This document shows positions 54,327 through 63,355 of a DNA stretch of 64,000 nt, piece after piece. The DNA lies in the NCBI RefSeq assembly GCF_002968835.1, contig NZ_PKQK01000003.1:496001-560000 (forward strand), written 5' to 3'. The position numbers and the translations under genes were made by a program. Under the pieces are notes generated by a model that made no database searches, was not told where the DNA came from, and saw nothing but the letters and a program-made list of their open reading frames with translations. Position 1 is the first letter of the stretch; the number at the start of each line of letters is the position of its first letter. Source of the DNA: Paenibacillus sp. PCH8. GTDB lineage: Bacteria > Bacillota > Bacilli > Paenibacillales > Paenibacillaceae.

Positions 54327-56255
54327 TTACATATTAGCCTTCAGCACATCTTGACCCATCTTGATGTCGCCCAATTGAACAGGTTCGATCTCTTGATAAT
54401 CCGCTGTGTTGGTTACAACCATTGCAGTTGTAATGTCATATTCTTTGGCAATCTGATCGAGTTCAAATGTCAGCAAAAGGTCACCAGCTTGTACCCGTGT
54501 ACCTGAAGTGACATGTGCCTCGAAATACTGTCCGCGTAGCTTCACCGTGTTAATTCCCACATGAATCAACAATTCCATACCGTTATCACTGCGAACAACA
54601 ATAGCATGTTTGGTTTTGAACACGTTCATAACCGTCCCTGAGACCGGAGATACCAGTTCGCCCAACGTGGGTACAAAAGCTACCCCTTTGCCCATCAATT
54701 CATCGCCAAATGTCGGGTCATTTACTTCACGAAGCGGAATTGCTCGTCCTGTCATCGGCGCAGATGCAATCGCATTACTCGTCGGCGTGGGAGTACCCAT
54801 ATTATCTACATCTACATTCATAGTTGTCGTAGTACCCTTGGAAGCTACTGCCGCTGGCGCTGTAGAAGCTCCAGGCGAGAATTTAGCCAATGCCTCAGCG
54901 TCGCCTTCCTCTTCCTTAATGCCGAATATCGTAGACATAATCGTACCCACGACAAAGGCCAAAATCATGCCACCAAAGGAATACCAGAAGGTTTGCCCGA
55001 TCAGAGAAGGCAGACCTGGGAGACCACCGTTACCCGCAAGTACATAAGCTTTTGCTCCAAAGGCAAGAGCGAATCCGCCACCTACAGCACTACCGATCAT
55101 GGCTGCGGCAAACGGTTTTTTATACTTCATGTTAACCCCGTACATGGCAGGCTCTGTCACACCCATCAGAGCTGTAAAGCTCGTGGACAATGCGACGGTT
55201 TTAAGTTTTTTATCTTTTGCCCGGAAGAATACGCCGAGTGTTGCACCAGCCTGACCCATATTGGAGATAAAGGTCAATGGCAAGAATTTATCGAAGCCCA
55301 GTGTAGCAATATTGCTCAGGATGATTGGCACGAGTGCATAGTGCATTCCTGTCATAATAATGAGCGCCATCGCGCCGCCAAGAACAATACCTGCAATCAA
55401 TCCGCCTTCATTCAGGAGCCAGTTGATACCACCAGACAATCCGCTACCTACAAATGTACCCAACGGACCAATCGCGATCAGCGTCACTGGAACCATAACA
55501 AGCAATGTAATCAGTGGCACAAGCAATAGCTTGAGTGCAGCAGGAATAACGCGGTCAACCCACTTCTCAACATAGGACATCAACCATACCGCGAGTAAAA
55601 TCGGGATGACCGATGAAGCGTAACTTACTGCTGTAACCGGAATGCCGAGAAACGCAACTGATTCACCGCTAGACAGTAGCGCACCCATATCCGGGTACAT
55701 CAGTGCGGTACCTAGCGCAATCGCGACAAACGGGTTACTGCCGAATTTACGAGCAGCGCTGACTGCAATCAGTAAAGGCAGATAGTGGAATACGCCGTCA
55801 CCAATGGCTGAAAGAATACGATACGTATCCGTTCCAGCAGACATCCAACCTACGGACACGAATAGGGCAAGTAATCCCTTGAGCATACCTGCCGCAGTAA
55901 TCGCTGGAAGCATCGGAGCAAAGACGCCTGCGATTGTTTCAAAAATATTCAGCACTACATTTTGTTTTTTATCCGACTTTGGCTCTTTATTTTCTGTACT
56001 TTGCTGGATTGCCGGATGTTCCTTCACCATAGCATCGAATACTTTTGCCACATCATTACCGATAATGACCTGGAATTGATCGCCGGAAATATTGGTTCCC
56101 ATGACCATATCCAATTTCTTGAGTGAGCCGTTATCGACCTTGTCATTACTTTTCAGATCAAAACGTAGTCGAGTGACGCAGTGATACACCGAGTTAATAT
56201 TGTTGGTTCCCCCAACGGCTTTAATGATTTCCTGTGCCGTTTCCTGATGTTTCAT
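54327..56255 (-). CDS. Beta-glucoside PTS transporter IIBCA (second copy)
   Basis: A 642-residue permease with the same order as the first copy: IIB (phosphocysteine in VYHCVTRLRFDLK near residue 26), IIC membrane domain (about 105-450, including GVTEPAMYGVNMKYKKP), a long Ala/Thr/Pro-rich linker near 460-505, and IIA with the phosphohistidine in ELLIHVGINTVKLRG near 565. ATG 56255 has GGAGGG seven bases upstream; the longer open frame runs into the RAT leader and is rejected. Expression depends on the RAT/terminator directly upstream. Confidence 0.95.
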   Translation of the reverse strand: MKHQETAQEIIKAVGGTNNINSVYHCVTRLRFDLKSNDKVDNGSLKKLDMVMGTNISGDQFQVIIGNDVAKVFDAMVKEHPAIQQSTENKEPKSDKKQNVVLNIFETIAGVFAPMLPAITAAGMLKGLLALFVSVGWMSAGTDTYRILSAIGDGVFHYLPLLIAVSAARKFGSNPFVAIALGTALMYPDMGALLSSGESVAFLGIPVTAVSYASSVIPILLAVWLMSYVEKWVDRVIPAALKLLLVPLITLLVMVPVTLIAIGPLGTFVGSGLSGGINWLLNEGGLIAGIVLGGAMALIIMTGMHYALVPIILSNIATLGFDKFLPLTFISNMGQAGATLGVFFRAKDKKLKTVALSTSFTALMGVTEPAMYGVNMKYKKPFAAAMIGSAVGGGFALAFGAKAYVLAGNGGLPGLPSLIGQTFWYSFGGMILAFVVGTIMSTIFGIKEEEGDAEALAKFSPGASTAPAAVASKGTTTTMNVDVDNMGTPTPTSNAIASAPMTGRAIPLREVNDPTFGDELMGKGVAFVPTLGELVSPVSGTVMNVFKTKHAIVVRSDNGMELLIHVGINTVKLRGQYFEAHVTSGTRVQAGDLLLTFELDQIAKEYDITTAMVVTNTADYQEIEPVQLGDIKMGQDVLKANM

Positions 56256-56281
56256 GTTGATTCCCTCCTTATTTTTCCAAT

Positions 56282-56358
56282 AAAAAATACCCGAACGAAT
56301 AGCGCAGATCATCACGCCTTTTCATTCGGGTATTGCCTGATTGAACAGTAACAAGCCC
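56282..56358 (-). promoter_or_regulatory. RAT site and terminator before the second PTS gene
   Basis: On the minus strand GGGCTTGTTACTG...CAGGCAATACCC (plus-strand 56328-56358) is a close RAT match. Its 3' arm ACCCGAA pairs with TTCGGGT (56289-56295), which is followed by ATTTTTTA. Confidence 0.9.
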
Positions 56359-56408
56359 ATAGATATGATGTTGTGTATGACTCTCCATACTGACTAAGGT
56401 TCAACATG

Positions 56409-57251
56409 TTAGATGTCCCGCTTAGGTTTCATCAGACGCTCCAGATGGAGCGTAAGATATAACTGCTCGGAGTGGGTCATGTCATACTGATAGTTTTTAT
56501 GGATAAAAGTCTCGATCTTGCCAATACATTTGAAAGTCTCCGGATAGTTTTTCCGAACCACTTCATACAAATACTCCTCGGCATCGTCATGTGAAGAATG
56601 TGTAATGACACGCTGGCAGAAATATTTCAAATGGGTGATGAAGCGGAAATAGTTGACACTATCTTCGTCCAATTCGATGTTAAAGTGATATTTGACGATA
56701 TTCATAATCTCCTGCAACAGCTGCATTAGATGGGTGACATCGTTCATGGAATCATTCACTTCCGCATTGATGAAATGCAAAGCAATATTGCAGATTTCAT
56801 CTTTGGGGAACTCAATATCCAGTCTTTCCTTCAGCAAGGTCAGTGCTTCTCTGGCCACATCATACTCCGCCTTATAGAAATGCTGAACTTCCCAGGAGAG
56901 TGGATTTCGAGTAATCATTCCTTTTTCCAAGCGTTGAACGGCAAAGTGAATGTGATCAGACAACGAGACATAGATCCCGTCACTGATGGTTTTGTTCAGT
57001 TGCGTTCGTGCCAGTGTCACAATATCATCTGTTGCCTGCAGAATTTCAATAGGCACTTCAGCTACGATGGATTTGAATTTTTCATAGATCGATGCATCCT
57101 GAAGACGGAAGACCTTCTCGATCCGCTCTTCATCAATTACATCGCCTGCCTTGAACTTAAATCCGATACCCCGGCCGAGGATCAGCAGTTCCTGATTTTT
57201 GTCATCCACGGTACTGACAATATTGTTATTAAATATCTGTTTAATAATCAT
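56409..57251 (-). CDS. BglG/LicT family transcriptional antiterminator (second copy)
   Basis: The 280-residue protein has a CAT RNA-binding domain (MIIKQIFNNNIVSTVDDKNQ, then LLILGRGIGFKFKAGD) and two PRD domains with histidines in VSLSDHIHFAVQRL near 100, NIALHFINAEV near 160 and LYLTLHLERL near 270. ATG 57251 begins the CAT domain with AGGTGG upstream; the longer frame overlaps the leader terminator. A consensus promoter, RAT and terminator precede it, so it should be autoregulated and also control the PTS and GH1 genes downstream through the second RAT. Confidence 0.94.
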   Translation of the reverse strand: MIIKQIFNNNIVSTVDDKNQELLILGRGIGFKFKAGDVIDEERIEKVFRLQDASIYEKFKSIVAEVPIEILQATDDIVTLARTQLNKTISDGIYVSLSDHIHFAVQRLEKGMITRNPLSWEVQHFYKAEYDVAREALTLLKERLDIEFPKDEICNIALHFINAEVNDSMNDVTHLMQLLQEIMNIVKYHFNIELDEDSVNYFRFITHLKYFCQRVITHSSHDDAEEYLYEVVRKNYPETFKCIGKIETFIHKNYQYDMTHSEQLYLTLHLERLMKPKRDI

Positions 57252-57281
57252 TATGGACCCACCTGGTTTTTTTTGAGGAAT

Positions 57282-57358
57282 AAAAAAGGGCAAAACCAAA
57301 ACAGAAATAATAGAATCATTTCCATAGTGGTTTTGCCCGCATTACCGGTAACAAGCCT
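57282..57358 (-). promoter_or_regulatory. RAT site and terminator in the leader of the second licT gene
   Basis: On the minus strand AGGCTTGTTACCGG...GGGCAAAACC (plus-strand 57329-57358) is a RAT. Its 3' arm GGGCAAAACC pairs perfectly with GGTTTTGCCC (57288-57297), which is followed by TTTTTT. Confidence 0.92.
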
Positions 57359-57365
57359 CGGATCT

Positions 57366-57394
57366 AATCTATCATAACCTGAAAACGGTGTCAA
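57366..57394 (-). promoter_or_regulatory. Promoter of the second licT-PTS-GH1 operon
   Basis: On the minus strand the consensus TTGACA (57389-57394) and TAGATT (57366-57371) are exactly 17 bases apart. The transcript would start almost at the first base of the RAT. The remaining gap up to 57643 is AT-rich and shows no clear gene. Confidence 0.82.
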
Positions 57395-57643
57395 CCACAA
57401 ATACTGCCATTGATATTCAACTTTCTTCCCTTACTTGAGTCATTTCCCTATGTTCCGTGTTTAAGGGCACATATGTTTTAATATTCACATATTGATACAG
57501 ATTCAAACGAAATATTCCCAGCGACTCATCGGTTGAATCGAATGAGATTATAACTAAAGTAAATGTTTTGAAGGAATTTTCACCTTAAATAGAGAAATGA
57601 TTTACATTGTAGTAAATAATTTTAGAATAAAGGGGATTTATTC

Positions 57644-58141
57644 GTGAGGGACAAAGTAAAAGGATTACTCATTGGTATCACAATTGGATCAATGCTTACA
57701 GGAGTTACAGCTTATGCAGCATCAGGAACGCCAATAAAAGCTTTACTACAGAAAGTAAATATTTATGTAGACGGAACAAAGAAGTCGACAGCTAATGCAA
57801 TAACCTTTAACAACACTACATATGTACCCGTTAGAAGTATAAGTGCTGCACTCGGTGAGAACGTAGCTTTAAAGTCAAACAATCTGTACATCGGCAAACA
57901 ACCACAAATTAAATTAACAGGAAATCAAGCGTTTGAACTGTTATATAAAAAAATAAAAAAAGAAATCGATATGTATAGTTTAACTGTTGGTGAGGAACCA
58001 AAAGACGGAGATTATTATGTAATGCGTTCATACTCTGACAGAGAAACACATGAAGTAACTTATGGCCTTTATTACATACACATGTACACAGGAGAAGTCT
58101 ACGAATGGAACTTCAAATCCAAGAAAATGGTAAAACTATAG
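57644..58141 (+). CDS. Secreted protein with copper-amine-oxidase-N-like (stalk) domain
   Basis: A 165-residue protein with a signal peptide (VRDKVKGLLIGITIGSMLTGVTAYAA, cleavage likely after residue 26). A domain like the copper amine oxidase N-terminal module follows: VNIYVDGTKKS, then ANAITFNNTTYVPVRSISAALG near residues 50-70. The last 70 residues (FELLYKKIKKEIDMYS onward, ending in GEVYEWNFKSKK) form a small separate domain resembling PepSY-like modules. It starts at GTG 57644 with AAAGGGG eight bases upstream. Such proteins are abundant in Paenibacillus and mostly of unknown function; some act at the cell wall. Confidence 0.85.
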   Translation: MRDKVKGLLIGITIGSMLTGVTAYAASGTPIKALLQKVNIYVDGTKKSTANAITFNNTTYVPVRSISAALGENVALKSNNLYIGKQPQIKLTGNQAFELLYKKIKKEIDMYSLTVGEEPKDGDYYVMRSYSDRETHEVTYGLYYIHMYTGEVYEWNFKSKKMVKL

Positions 58142-58146
58142 TTATT

Positions 58147-58174
58147 AAAAGGCCCTTCTCTCGAAGGGCCTTTT
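58147..58174. terminator. Bidirectional terminator between convergent genes
   Basis: A perfect stem AAAAGGCCCTTC/GAAGGGCCTTTT with a TCTC loop lies between the convergent stop codons at 58141 and 58179. Confidence 0.95.
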
Positions 58175-58178
58175 GTCC

Positions 58179-59279
58179 TTACTGAAACGTTACATTAATC
58201 TGTACAATCTCCGAACGACTGCTTGTGCGAATCGGAGGTCCCCAGAAGCCAAATCCGGAGGTTACGATGGAGTGCATAGAACCTTTTTGCAGATAACCCC
58301 AATCATTCTCGTAAATAGCCTGTGTGATGAACTGAGCCGGCGCAATCTGACCACGATGGGTATGACCGGATACGACCAGATCTACATTGTTTTGCTCCGC
58401 AATATCCAGATCATACGGCTGGTGATCCATCATAAGTACCGGTTGGGTTAAGTCCGTATCTTGTATTAATGTAGCTACTTCTGCCCGATCCTTCTCTGTC
58501 CGGTCTTTCCGTCCAATCAGGGTGATTTTGTCATCCAGAACGATCTTGTCATCGTACAGAACTTGCATGTTGCTCTTCTCCAGCGCAGCAATCAGATCTT
58601 CAATCGGACCATCGAACTTGTCGTGATTCCCGAGCGAAGCATAGACGCCGTACGGAGCCTGAATATCACTGATAATGTCAGCAATTCCGCTATTAAGATA
58701 CACTTCCAGATTGTCATCAATGATATCTCCAGGATACAGCACCAGATCTGGCTTCAGTGCATTGATCTCCTCCACCATGCGTTTGGCATGTGCAGGACCA
58801 GATAGAAGCCCGAAGTGCATATCGGCAGCCATGACAATGTTGAGCTTGTCTACACCTTCTACTTTTTTATCAATCTGAATGTTATATGTTCTCACTACCG
58901 GGCTGTAGGCGTTAAAAATGCCATAACCCAGTGTTGAAATTAACAATACGAGGGTAGCAACACCTGCCCACTTGTGTGCATGATGTCTAGGAATTCGGGT
59001 TAATCTCAGTAACCACAGTGTCAAATGAACTACAGGCAGAATTAGCAATAATAACGAGAAAATCGCAAGCCAGTAGGAACCGATGATACTGAGAAAAGAG
59101 ATGCTGCCAAACAATCGTGCCAAAATGAAAGAAAAAGCAAGAAATACAAGCGCTATAATATACAACCATCGAAATCTGGCTGACACGACAGGTTTCATCC
59201 AACTCCAGCCGCTCCTGCCTATGTAGAATACTAATAAACCATATACTACCACAAATAATATACCTACTAATACGAACAT
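58179..59279 (-). CDS. Membrane-bound metallophosphoesterase
   Basis: A protein of 366 residues with about four N-terminal membrane segments (to about residue 125) followed by a calcineurin-like phosphoesterase domain. Metal ligands are visible in MAADMHFGLL near 150, YPGDIIDD near 183, LGNHDKFDG near 216 and SGHTHRGQ near 310. ATG 59279 starts the first membrane helix with GGAGG upstream at a loose spacing; the longer frame begins in uncharacteristic sequence. Relatives (YkuE-like) hydrolyse phosphodiesters or lipid-linked substrates at the membrane. The substrate is unknown. Confidence 0.9.
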   Translation of the reverse strand: MFVLVGILFVVVYGLLVFYIGRSGWSWMKPVVSARFRWLYIIALVFLAFSFILARLFGSISFLSIIGSYWLAIFSLLLLILPVVHLTLWLLRLTRIPRHHAHKWAGVATLVLLISTLGYGIFNAYSPVVRTYNIQIDKKVEGVDKLNIVMAADMHFGLLSGPAHAKRMVEEINALKPDLVLYPGDIIDDNLEVYLNSGIADIISDIQAPYGVYASLGNHDKFDGPIEDLIAALEKSNMQVLYDDKIVLDDKITLIGRKDRTEKDRAEVATLIQDTDLTQPVLMMDHQPYDLDIAEQNNVDLVVSGHTHRGQIAPAQFITQAIYENDWGYLQKGSMHSIVTSGFGFWGPPIRTSSRSEIVQINVTFQ

Positions 59280-59476
59280 GCCTGGCCTAACCTCCACGTC
59301 AATAAGTTGTATGCTGAACTCTGATAACGAACAAGTCCGTCTGAACAAGTATAACGTAAAAGCAGGAGTTCAAACACCGGTTTGCTATCTTTAGATAGGT
59401 ACATTTTATTACAATTTGGTGATACTTAATTTCTAGATATCTAACTCACCTAGCCCAATATCATTGCTAGAACTAA

Positions 59477-59521
59477 AAAGACATTCCCACAGTCGTCATG
59501 AACGACCGCGGGAATGCCCTT
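59477..59521 (-). terminator. Terminator of the pentose-phosphate genes
   Basis: On the minus strand GGCATTCCCGCGGTCGT pairs with ACGACTGTGGGAATGTC with two mismatches, followed by TTTTTAG, 16 bp past the gnd stop codon. Confidence 0.88.
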
Positions 59522-59536
59522 CTTCGTACTAGAATC

Positions 59537-60955
59537 TTACTCGTTCGTGTCCATCCACTGGAAGTGGAATGAACCTTCTTTATCCACACGTTGGAATGTG
59601 TGAGCACCGAAGTAGTCACGTTGTGCTTGCAGCAAGTTGGCTGGCAGACGCTCCGTACGGTAGCTGTCGTAGTAAGACAGTGCGCTGGAGAAGCCAGGTA
59701 CCGGAACACCTTGTTTTACAGCAGCCGCTACAACTTCACGCCAAGCACCTTGATAAGACTCAACGATATTTTGGAAGTATGGATCAAGCAGCAGGTTTTT
59801 GAGTTCTGCGTCTTTGTCATACGCTTCTTTGATGTTTTGCAGGAACTGCGAACGGATGATACAGCCGCCACGGAAGATCATAGCAATGTTGCCGTATTTC
59901 AGATCCCAGCCGTACTCATCGGATGCTGCACGCATCTGTGCAAATCCTTGTGCGTAGGATACGATTTTACTTGCAAACAGTGCTTTACGCACATTCTCGA
60001 TGAATGCTTTTTTGTCGCCAGAGAATGCTTCCGTCGCTGGTCCATTCAAGATCTTGCTTGCTGCTACACGCTCATCCTTCATCGCAGACAAGAACCGGGA
60101 GAATACGGATTCCGTAATCATGGACAAGGGTATGCCGAGGTCCAGCGCACTTTGGCTTGTCCATTTACCTGTTCCTTTTTGTCCAGCAGCGTCCAAAATC
60201 ACGTCAACCATAGGTTTACCGGTTTCTGGATCGTATTTGGAGAAGATATCTGCTGTGATCTCGATCAGGTAACTGTCCAGCTCTCCTTGATTCCATTCCG
60301 TAAAGATCTCATGCAGCTCTTCTACGGAAACGTTCAATACGGATTTGAGCAAATGGTAAGCCTCACCAATCAACTGCATGTCTCCGTACTCGATACCGTT
60401 ATGCACCATTTTCACATAGTGTCCGGCACCGTCAGGTCCGATGTACGTGCTGCAAGCATCATCGCCAACTTTGGCCGAGATCGCCGTCAGAATCGGTTCA
60501 ACCAACTGATAAGCACTCTCTTGTCCACCCGGCATGATTGCAGGGCCTTTCAGAGCGCCTTCTTCCCCGCCGGAAACACCTGCACCAATGAAGCGGAAAC
60601 CTTTGCCTTCCAGCTCTTTGCTACGACGTTGCGTGTCGGGGAAGTAAGCATTACCTCCATCGATAATAATGTCGCCTTGATCCAGATGAGGAAGCAGCTG
60701 CTCAATGGTTGCATCCGTCGCTTTACCCGCTTGTACCATGATCAGAATCTTACGCGGCGACTCCAAGGACGCCACAAATTCTTCGATGGAGAATGCACCT
60801 ATCAGGTTTTTACCTTCTGCTTCTTTCAGAAGATCATGAGTTTTCTCCGGGGAACGGTTAAATACCGCTACCGAGAAACCTTTACTTTCAATGTTGAAAG
60901 CCAGGTTTTTACCCATTACTGCCAATCCAATAACACCAATCTGCTGTTTACTCAT
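59537..60955 (-). CDS. gnd: 6-phosphogluconate dehydrogenase, decarboxylating
   Basis: Oxidises 6-phosphogluconate to ribulose 5-phosphate and CO2, producing NADPH. The 472-residue protein shows the Rossmann start QIGVIGLAVMGKNLAFN, the NRSPEKT cofactor stretch near residue 35, and the substrate site GVSGGEEGALKGPAIMPGG near 130 and KMVHNGIEYGDMQ near 185 (catalytic Lys and Glu). The C-terminus has YYDSYRTERLPANLLQAQRD. The length is standard. ATG 60955 has GGGAGG five bases upstream. It follows transaldolase by 66 bp, in the order zwf-tal-gnd. Confidence 0.97.
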   Translation of the reverse strand: MSKQQIGVIGLAVMGKNLAFNIESKGFSVAVFNRSPEKTHDLLKEAEGKNLIGAFSIEEFVASLESPRKILIMVQAGKATDATIEQLLPHLDQGDIIIDGGNAYFPDTQRRSKELEGKGFRFIGAGVSGGEEGALKGPAIMPGGQESAYQLVEPILTAISAKVGDDACSTYIGPDGAGHYVKMVHNGIEYGDMQLIGEAYHLLKSVLNVSVEELHEIFTEWNQGELDSYLIEITADIFSKYDPETGKPMVDVILDAAGQKGTGKWTSQSALDLGIPLSMITESVFSRFLSAMKDERVAASKILNGPATEAFSGDKKAFIENVRKALFASKIVSYAQGFAQMRAASDEYGWDLKYGNIAMIFRGGCIIRSQFLQNIKEAYDKDAELKNLLLDPYFQNIVESYQGAWREVVAAAVKQGVPVPGFSSALSYYDSYRTERLPANLLQAQRDYFGAHTFQRVDKEGSFHFQWMDTNE

Positions 60956-61020
60956 TATGTCCTCCCAATACTCCATTATTTATATATTTTATGTTGTTAA
61001 AACGGATGAATTATTACATA

Positions 61021-61686
61021 TTACTGTACTGTTTTTTTCCAGTCAGCTGCAAATTTGTCCATACCCTGATCGGTCAGCGGGTGTTTGGAGATCTGTTCAA
61101 TAACGGAGAATGGAACCGTAGCAATATGCGCTCCAGCCATCGCTACACGTGTAACGTGATCCGGATGTCTTACGGAAGCCGCAATAATCTGAGCATCCAG
61201 GCTATGTGTACGGAACAATTCAGCAATTTTGGAAACCAATTGTACGCCATCTTCGGAGATATCATCGAGACGTCCTAGGAATGGGGATACATATGTTGCA
61301 CCCGCACGTGCAGCCAGAAGCGCCTGATTGACCGTGAAGATCAACGTTACGTTGGTTTTCACACCTTTTTTGGTCAAGTAACGACAAGCTTCAAGACCTG
61401 CAAGTGTCATTGGCAGTTTGATGGTAATGTTTTTGTCGCTGTTATTAATTTTGATCAATTCGTCTGCTTGGGCAATCATCTCTTCAGCAGTAAGAGCATC
61501 TGGTGTTACTTCCGCAGATACGGACTCAACTTCAGGTACCAAACGCAGGATTTCTTCGATACGATCTTCGAATTTCACGCCTTCTTTGGCTACCAAAGAA
61601 GGGTTCGTTGTTACACCGGACAATACGCCGATTTTATAAGCTTTTTGAATATCATCCACGTTAGCTGTATCGATAAAGAATTTCAT
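61021..61686 (-). CDS. tal: Transaldolase (TalC/MipB type)
   Basis: Transfers a dihydroxyacetone unit between sugar phosphates in the non-oxidative pentose-phosphate pathway. The 221-residue protein is the short type: MKFFIDTANVDDIQKAYKIG, GVTTNPSLVAKEG near residue 24, the Schiff-base lysine in ITIKLPMTLAG near 88, NVTLIFTVNQALLAARAG, and IIAASVRHPDHV near 165. Short forms include fructose-6-phosphate aldolases, but the pathway neighbours zwf and gnd favour transaldolase. It lies 33 bp after zwf. Confidence 0.95.
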   Translation of the reverse strand: MKFFIDTANVDDIQKAYKIGVLSGVTTNPSLVAKEGVKFEDRIEEILRLVPEVESVSAEVTPDALTAEEMIAQADELIKINNSDKNITIKLPMTLAGLEACRYLTKKGVKTNVTLIFTVNQALLAARAGATYVSPFLGRLDDISEDGVQLVSKIAELFRTHSLDAQIIAASVRHPDHVTRVAMAGAHIATVPFSVIEQISKHPLTDQGMDKFAADWKKTVQ

Positions 61687-61719
61687 GATTCATTACCTCC
61701 AGATATACTTTAGTATGGT

Positions 61720-63243
61720 TTACAGATTGGCATTAACTGCCAAGGGCACGTCACTTTCAACTTCCAACTGCTGATTCGCTGGCTCATCAAACCACCAATG
61801 GTGACCTTCCTCTTCAAGCATAGCATCCGATTCAGCCGGACCATAACTTCCTGCAGGATACAGGTGAAGTGGCAACAGGTTTTCCTGGAATGCATCCAGA
61901 ATCGGTTGCACCCAAGCCCAGGACAGTTCTACTTCATCCCAATGGGCAAAGAATGTTGGATCTCCATGCAAAGCATCACGAATCAGGTTCTCATAAGCTT
62001 CTGCAAGATCGCCGTTATCCGGAGACAGGTCAATATGAACCGGTTTGAATTCACCTTTATTCTCAGGATCACTCGCATTCAGCTGCAAAGTCATACTCTG
62101 GTCAGGACTCATCTCAATAACGAGCAGGTTCGGCTTGGAACCATTGTCTTTCGTTACATTCGCCTGTCCTGAAGGTTCTTTGAATTCAATCACGATTCGT
62201 GTTGATTTCTCCTTCATTCTTTTACCCGTACGAATGTAAAACGGAACACCCCGCCAGAAGAAATCATCAATTTGCAATTTGGCAGCAATGAATGTGTCAT
62301 TCATCGTGTTCTCCGCTACACCGGGTTCAGCAGCATAAGCGCTTACCGACTTGCCTTGAATGTTTCCTTCAGCATACTGTCCGCGAATGATGCTTGCGCC
62401 AACGGTCTGCTTTTGCAATGGCTGGATAGATTCCATGATGTGTTTCTTCTTCAAGCCGACTTTTTCCGATGTGCTGTTATATGGAAGCTGAATCGCCATC
62501 ATCATGAGCAATTGCAACATATGATTCTGGAACATGTCTCGCACAGCGCCTACATGATCATAATAGGATGCACGTTCTTCGACACCTACAGTCTCATTTG
62601 CCGTAATTTGCACGTTGGAGATGTAACGGTTGTTCCATAGTGCCTTCATGATCGGATTACTCTGATGTAACGTCTCAAGCCGCTGTACCATCGGTTTGCC
62701 CAAGTAATGATCAATCCGATAAATCTCTTCCTCCGTGAACGATTCGCTTAACTTGCGGTTAAGGTCTCTGGCGGATTGCAGATCGTGACCGAATGGCTTC
62801 TCAATAACGAGACGCTTCCAGCCCTCCGTGGAACCCAACCCACTTTCCTGAATGTTCTCCGCAATGGGTTCGAAGAATTCCGGTCCGACGGATAGGTAAA
62901 ATAGGCGGTTGGACGGAATGCCAAGCTCGGCCTCTCTTTGTTCAACTAATTGCAACAGCTTTATATAATCTTCCTTATGGCTTATATTCAATACACTGTA
63001 GCGGAAAGCTTTCACAAATGATTTCACCTTTTCAGGATCAGCCTGGCGTCTGGAAAATTCGTTTAATGATTTTTCCACTTGTGCCTGAAAGAATTCATCA
63101 GACCACTCTCTGCGTCCCAGACCAAATAATGAGAAGGTTTCCGGAAGCTTCTGCTCAAGATATAAGTTATATAAGGCAGGATATATTTTTCTTTTGGCTA
63201 AATCGCCAGTAGCTCCAAATAAAACAATGGTAGTTGGTTCCAT
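61720..63243 (-). CDS. zwf: Glucose-6-phosphate 1-dehydrogenase
   Basis: The first oxidative step of the pentose-phosphate pathway, making NADPH and 6-phosphogluconolactone. The 507-residue protein has the dinucleotide fold LFGATGDLAKRKIYPALYNL near residue 8, VIEKPFGHDL near 150, the catalytic signature RIDHYLGKPMVQ near 178 and RTGKRMKEKSTRIVIEF near 340. ATG 63243 has GGAAGGAGA upstream. It is first in the run zwf-tal-gnd and divergent from a LysR regulator 112 bp away that may control it. Confidence 0.97.
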   Translation of the reverse strand: MEPTTIVLFGATGDLAKRKIYPALYNLYLEQKLPETFSLFGLGRREWSDEFFQAQVEKSLNEFSRRQADPEKVKSFVKAFRYSVLNISHKEDYIKLLQLVEQREAELGIPSNRLFYLSVGPEFFEPIAENIQESGLGSTEGWKRLVIEKPFGHDLQSARDLNRKLSESFTEEEIYRIDHYLGKPMVQRLETLHQSNPIMKALWNNRYISNVQITANETVGVEERASYYDHVGAVRDMFQNHMLQLLMMMAIQLPYNSTSEKVGLKKKHIMESIQPLQKQTVGASIIRGQYAEGNIQGKSVSAYAAEPGVAENTMNDTFIAAKLQIDDFFWRGVPFYIRTGKRMKEKSTRIVIEFKEPSGQANVTKDNGSKPNLLVIEMSPDQSMTLQLNASDPENKGEFKPVHIDLSPDNGDLAEAYENLIRDALHGDPTFFAHWDEVELSWAWVQPILDAFQENLLPLHLYPAGSYGPAESDAMLEEEGHHWWFDEPANQQLEVESDVPLAVNANL

Positions 63244-63355
63244 CTCGCCGTTCTCCTTCCAAGTAACTCTGGTTTCTTTGTTGTAGTTACACTATAATAC
63301 GTTTCATAGCCATACAAGTAATTAATATATTTCACAGGAGCTATAGACAATATCT

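Noticed and set aside
59591..61000. 469-codon plus-strand open frame
   Set aside because: It lies wholly antisense to gnd, whose motifs and length are unambiguous. The frame has Cys/His/Phe-rich, non-protein-like composition.
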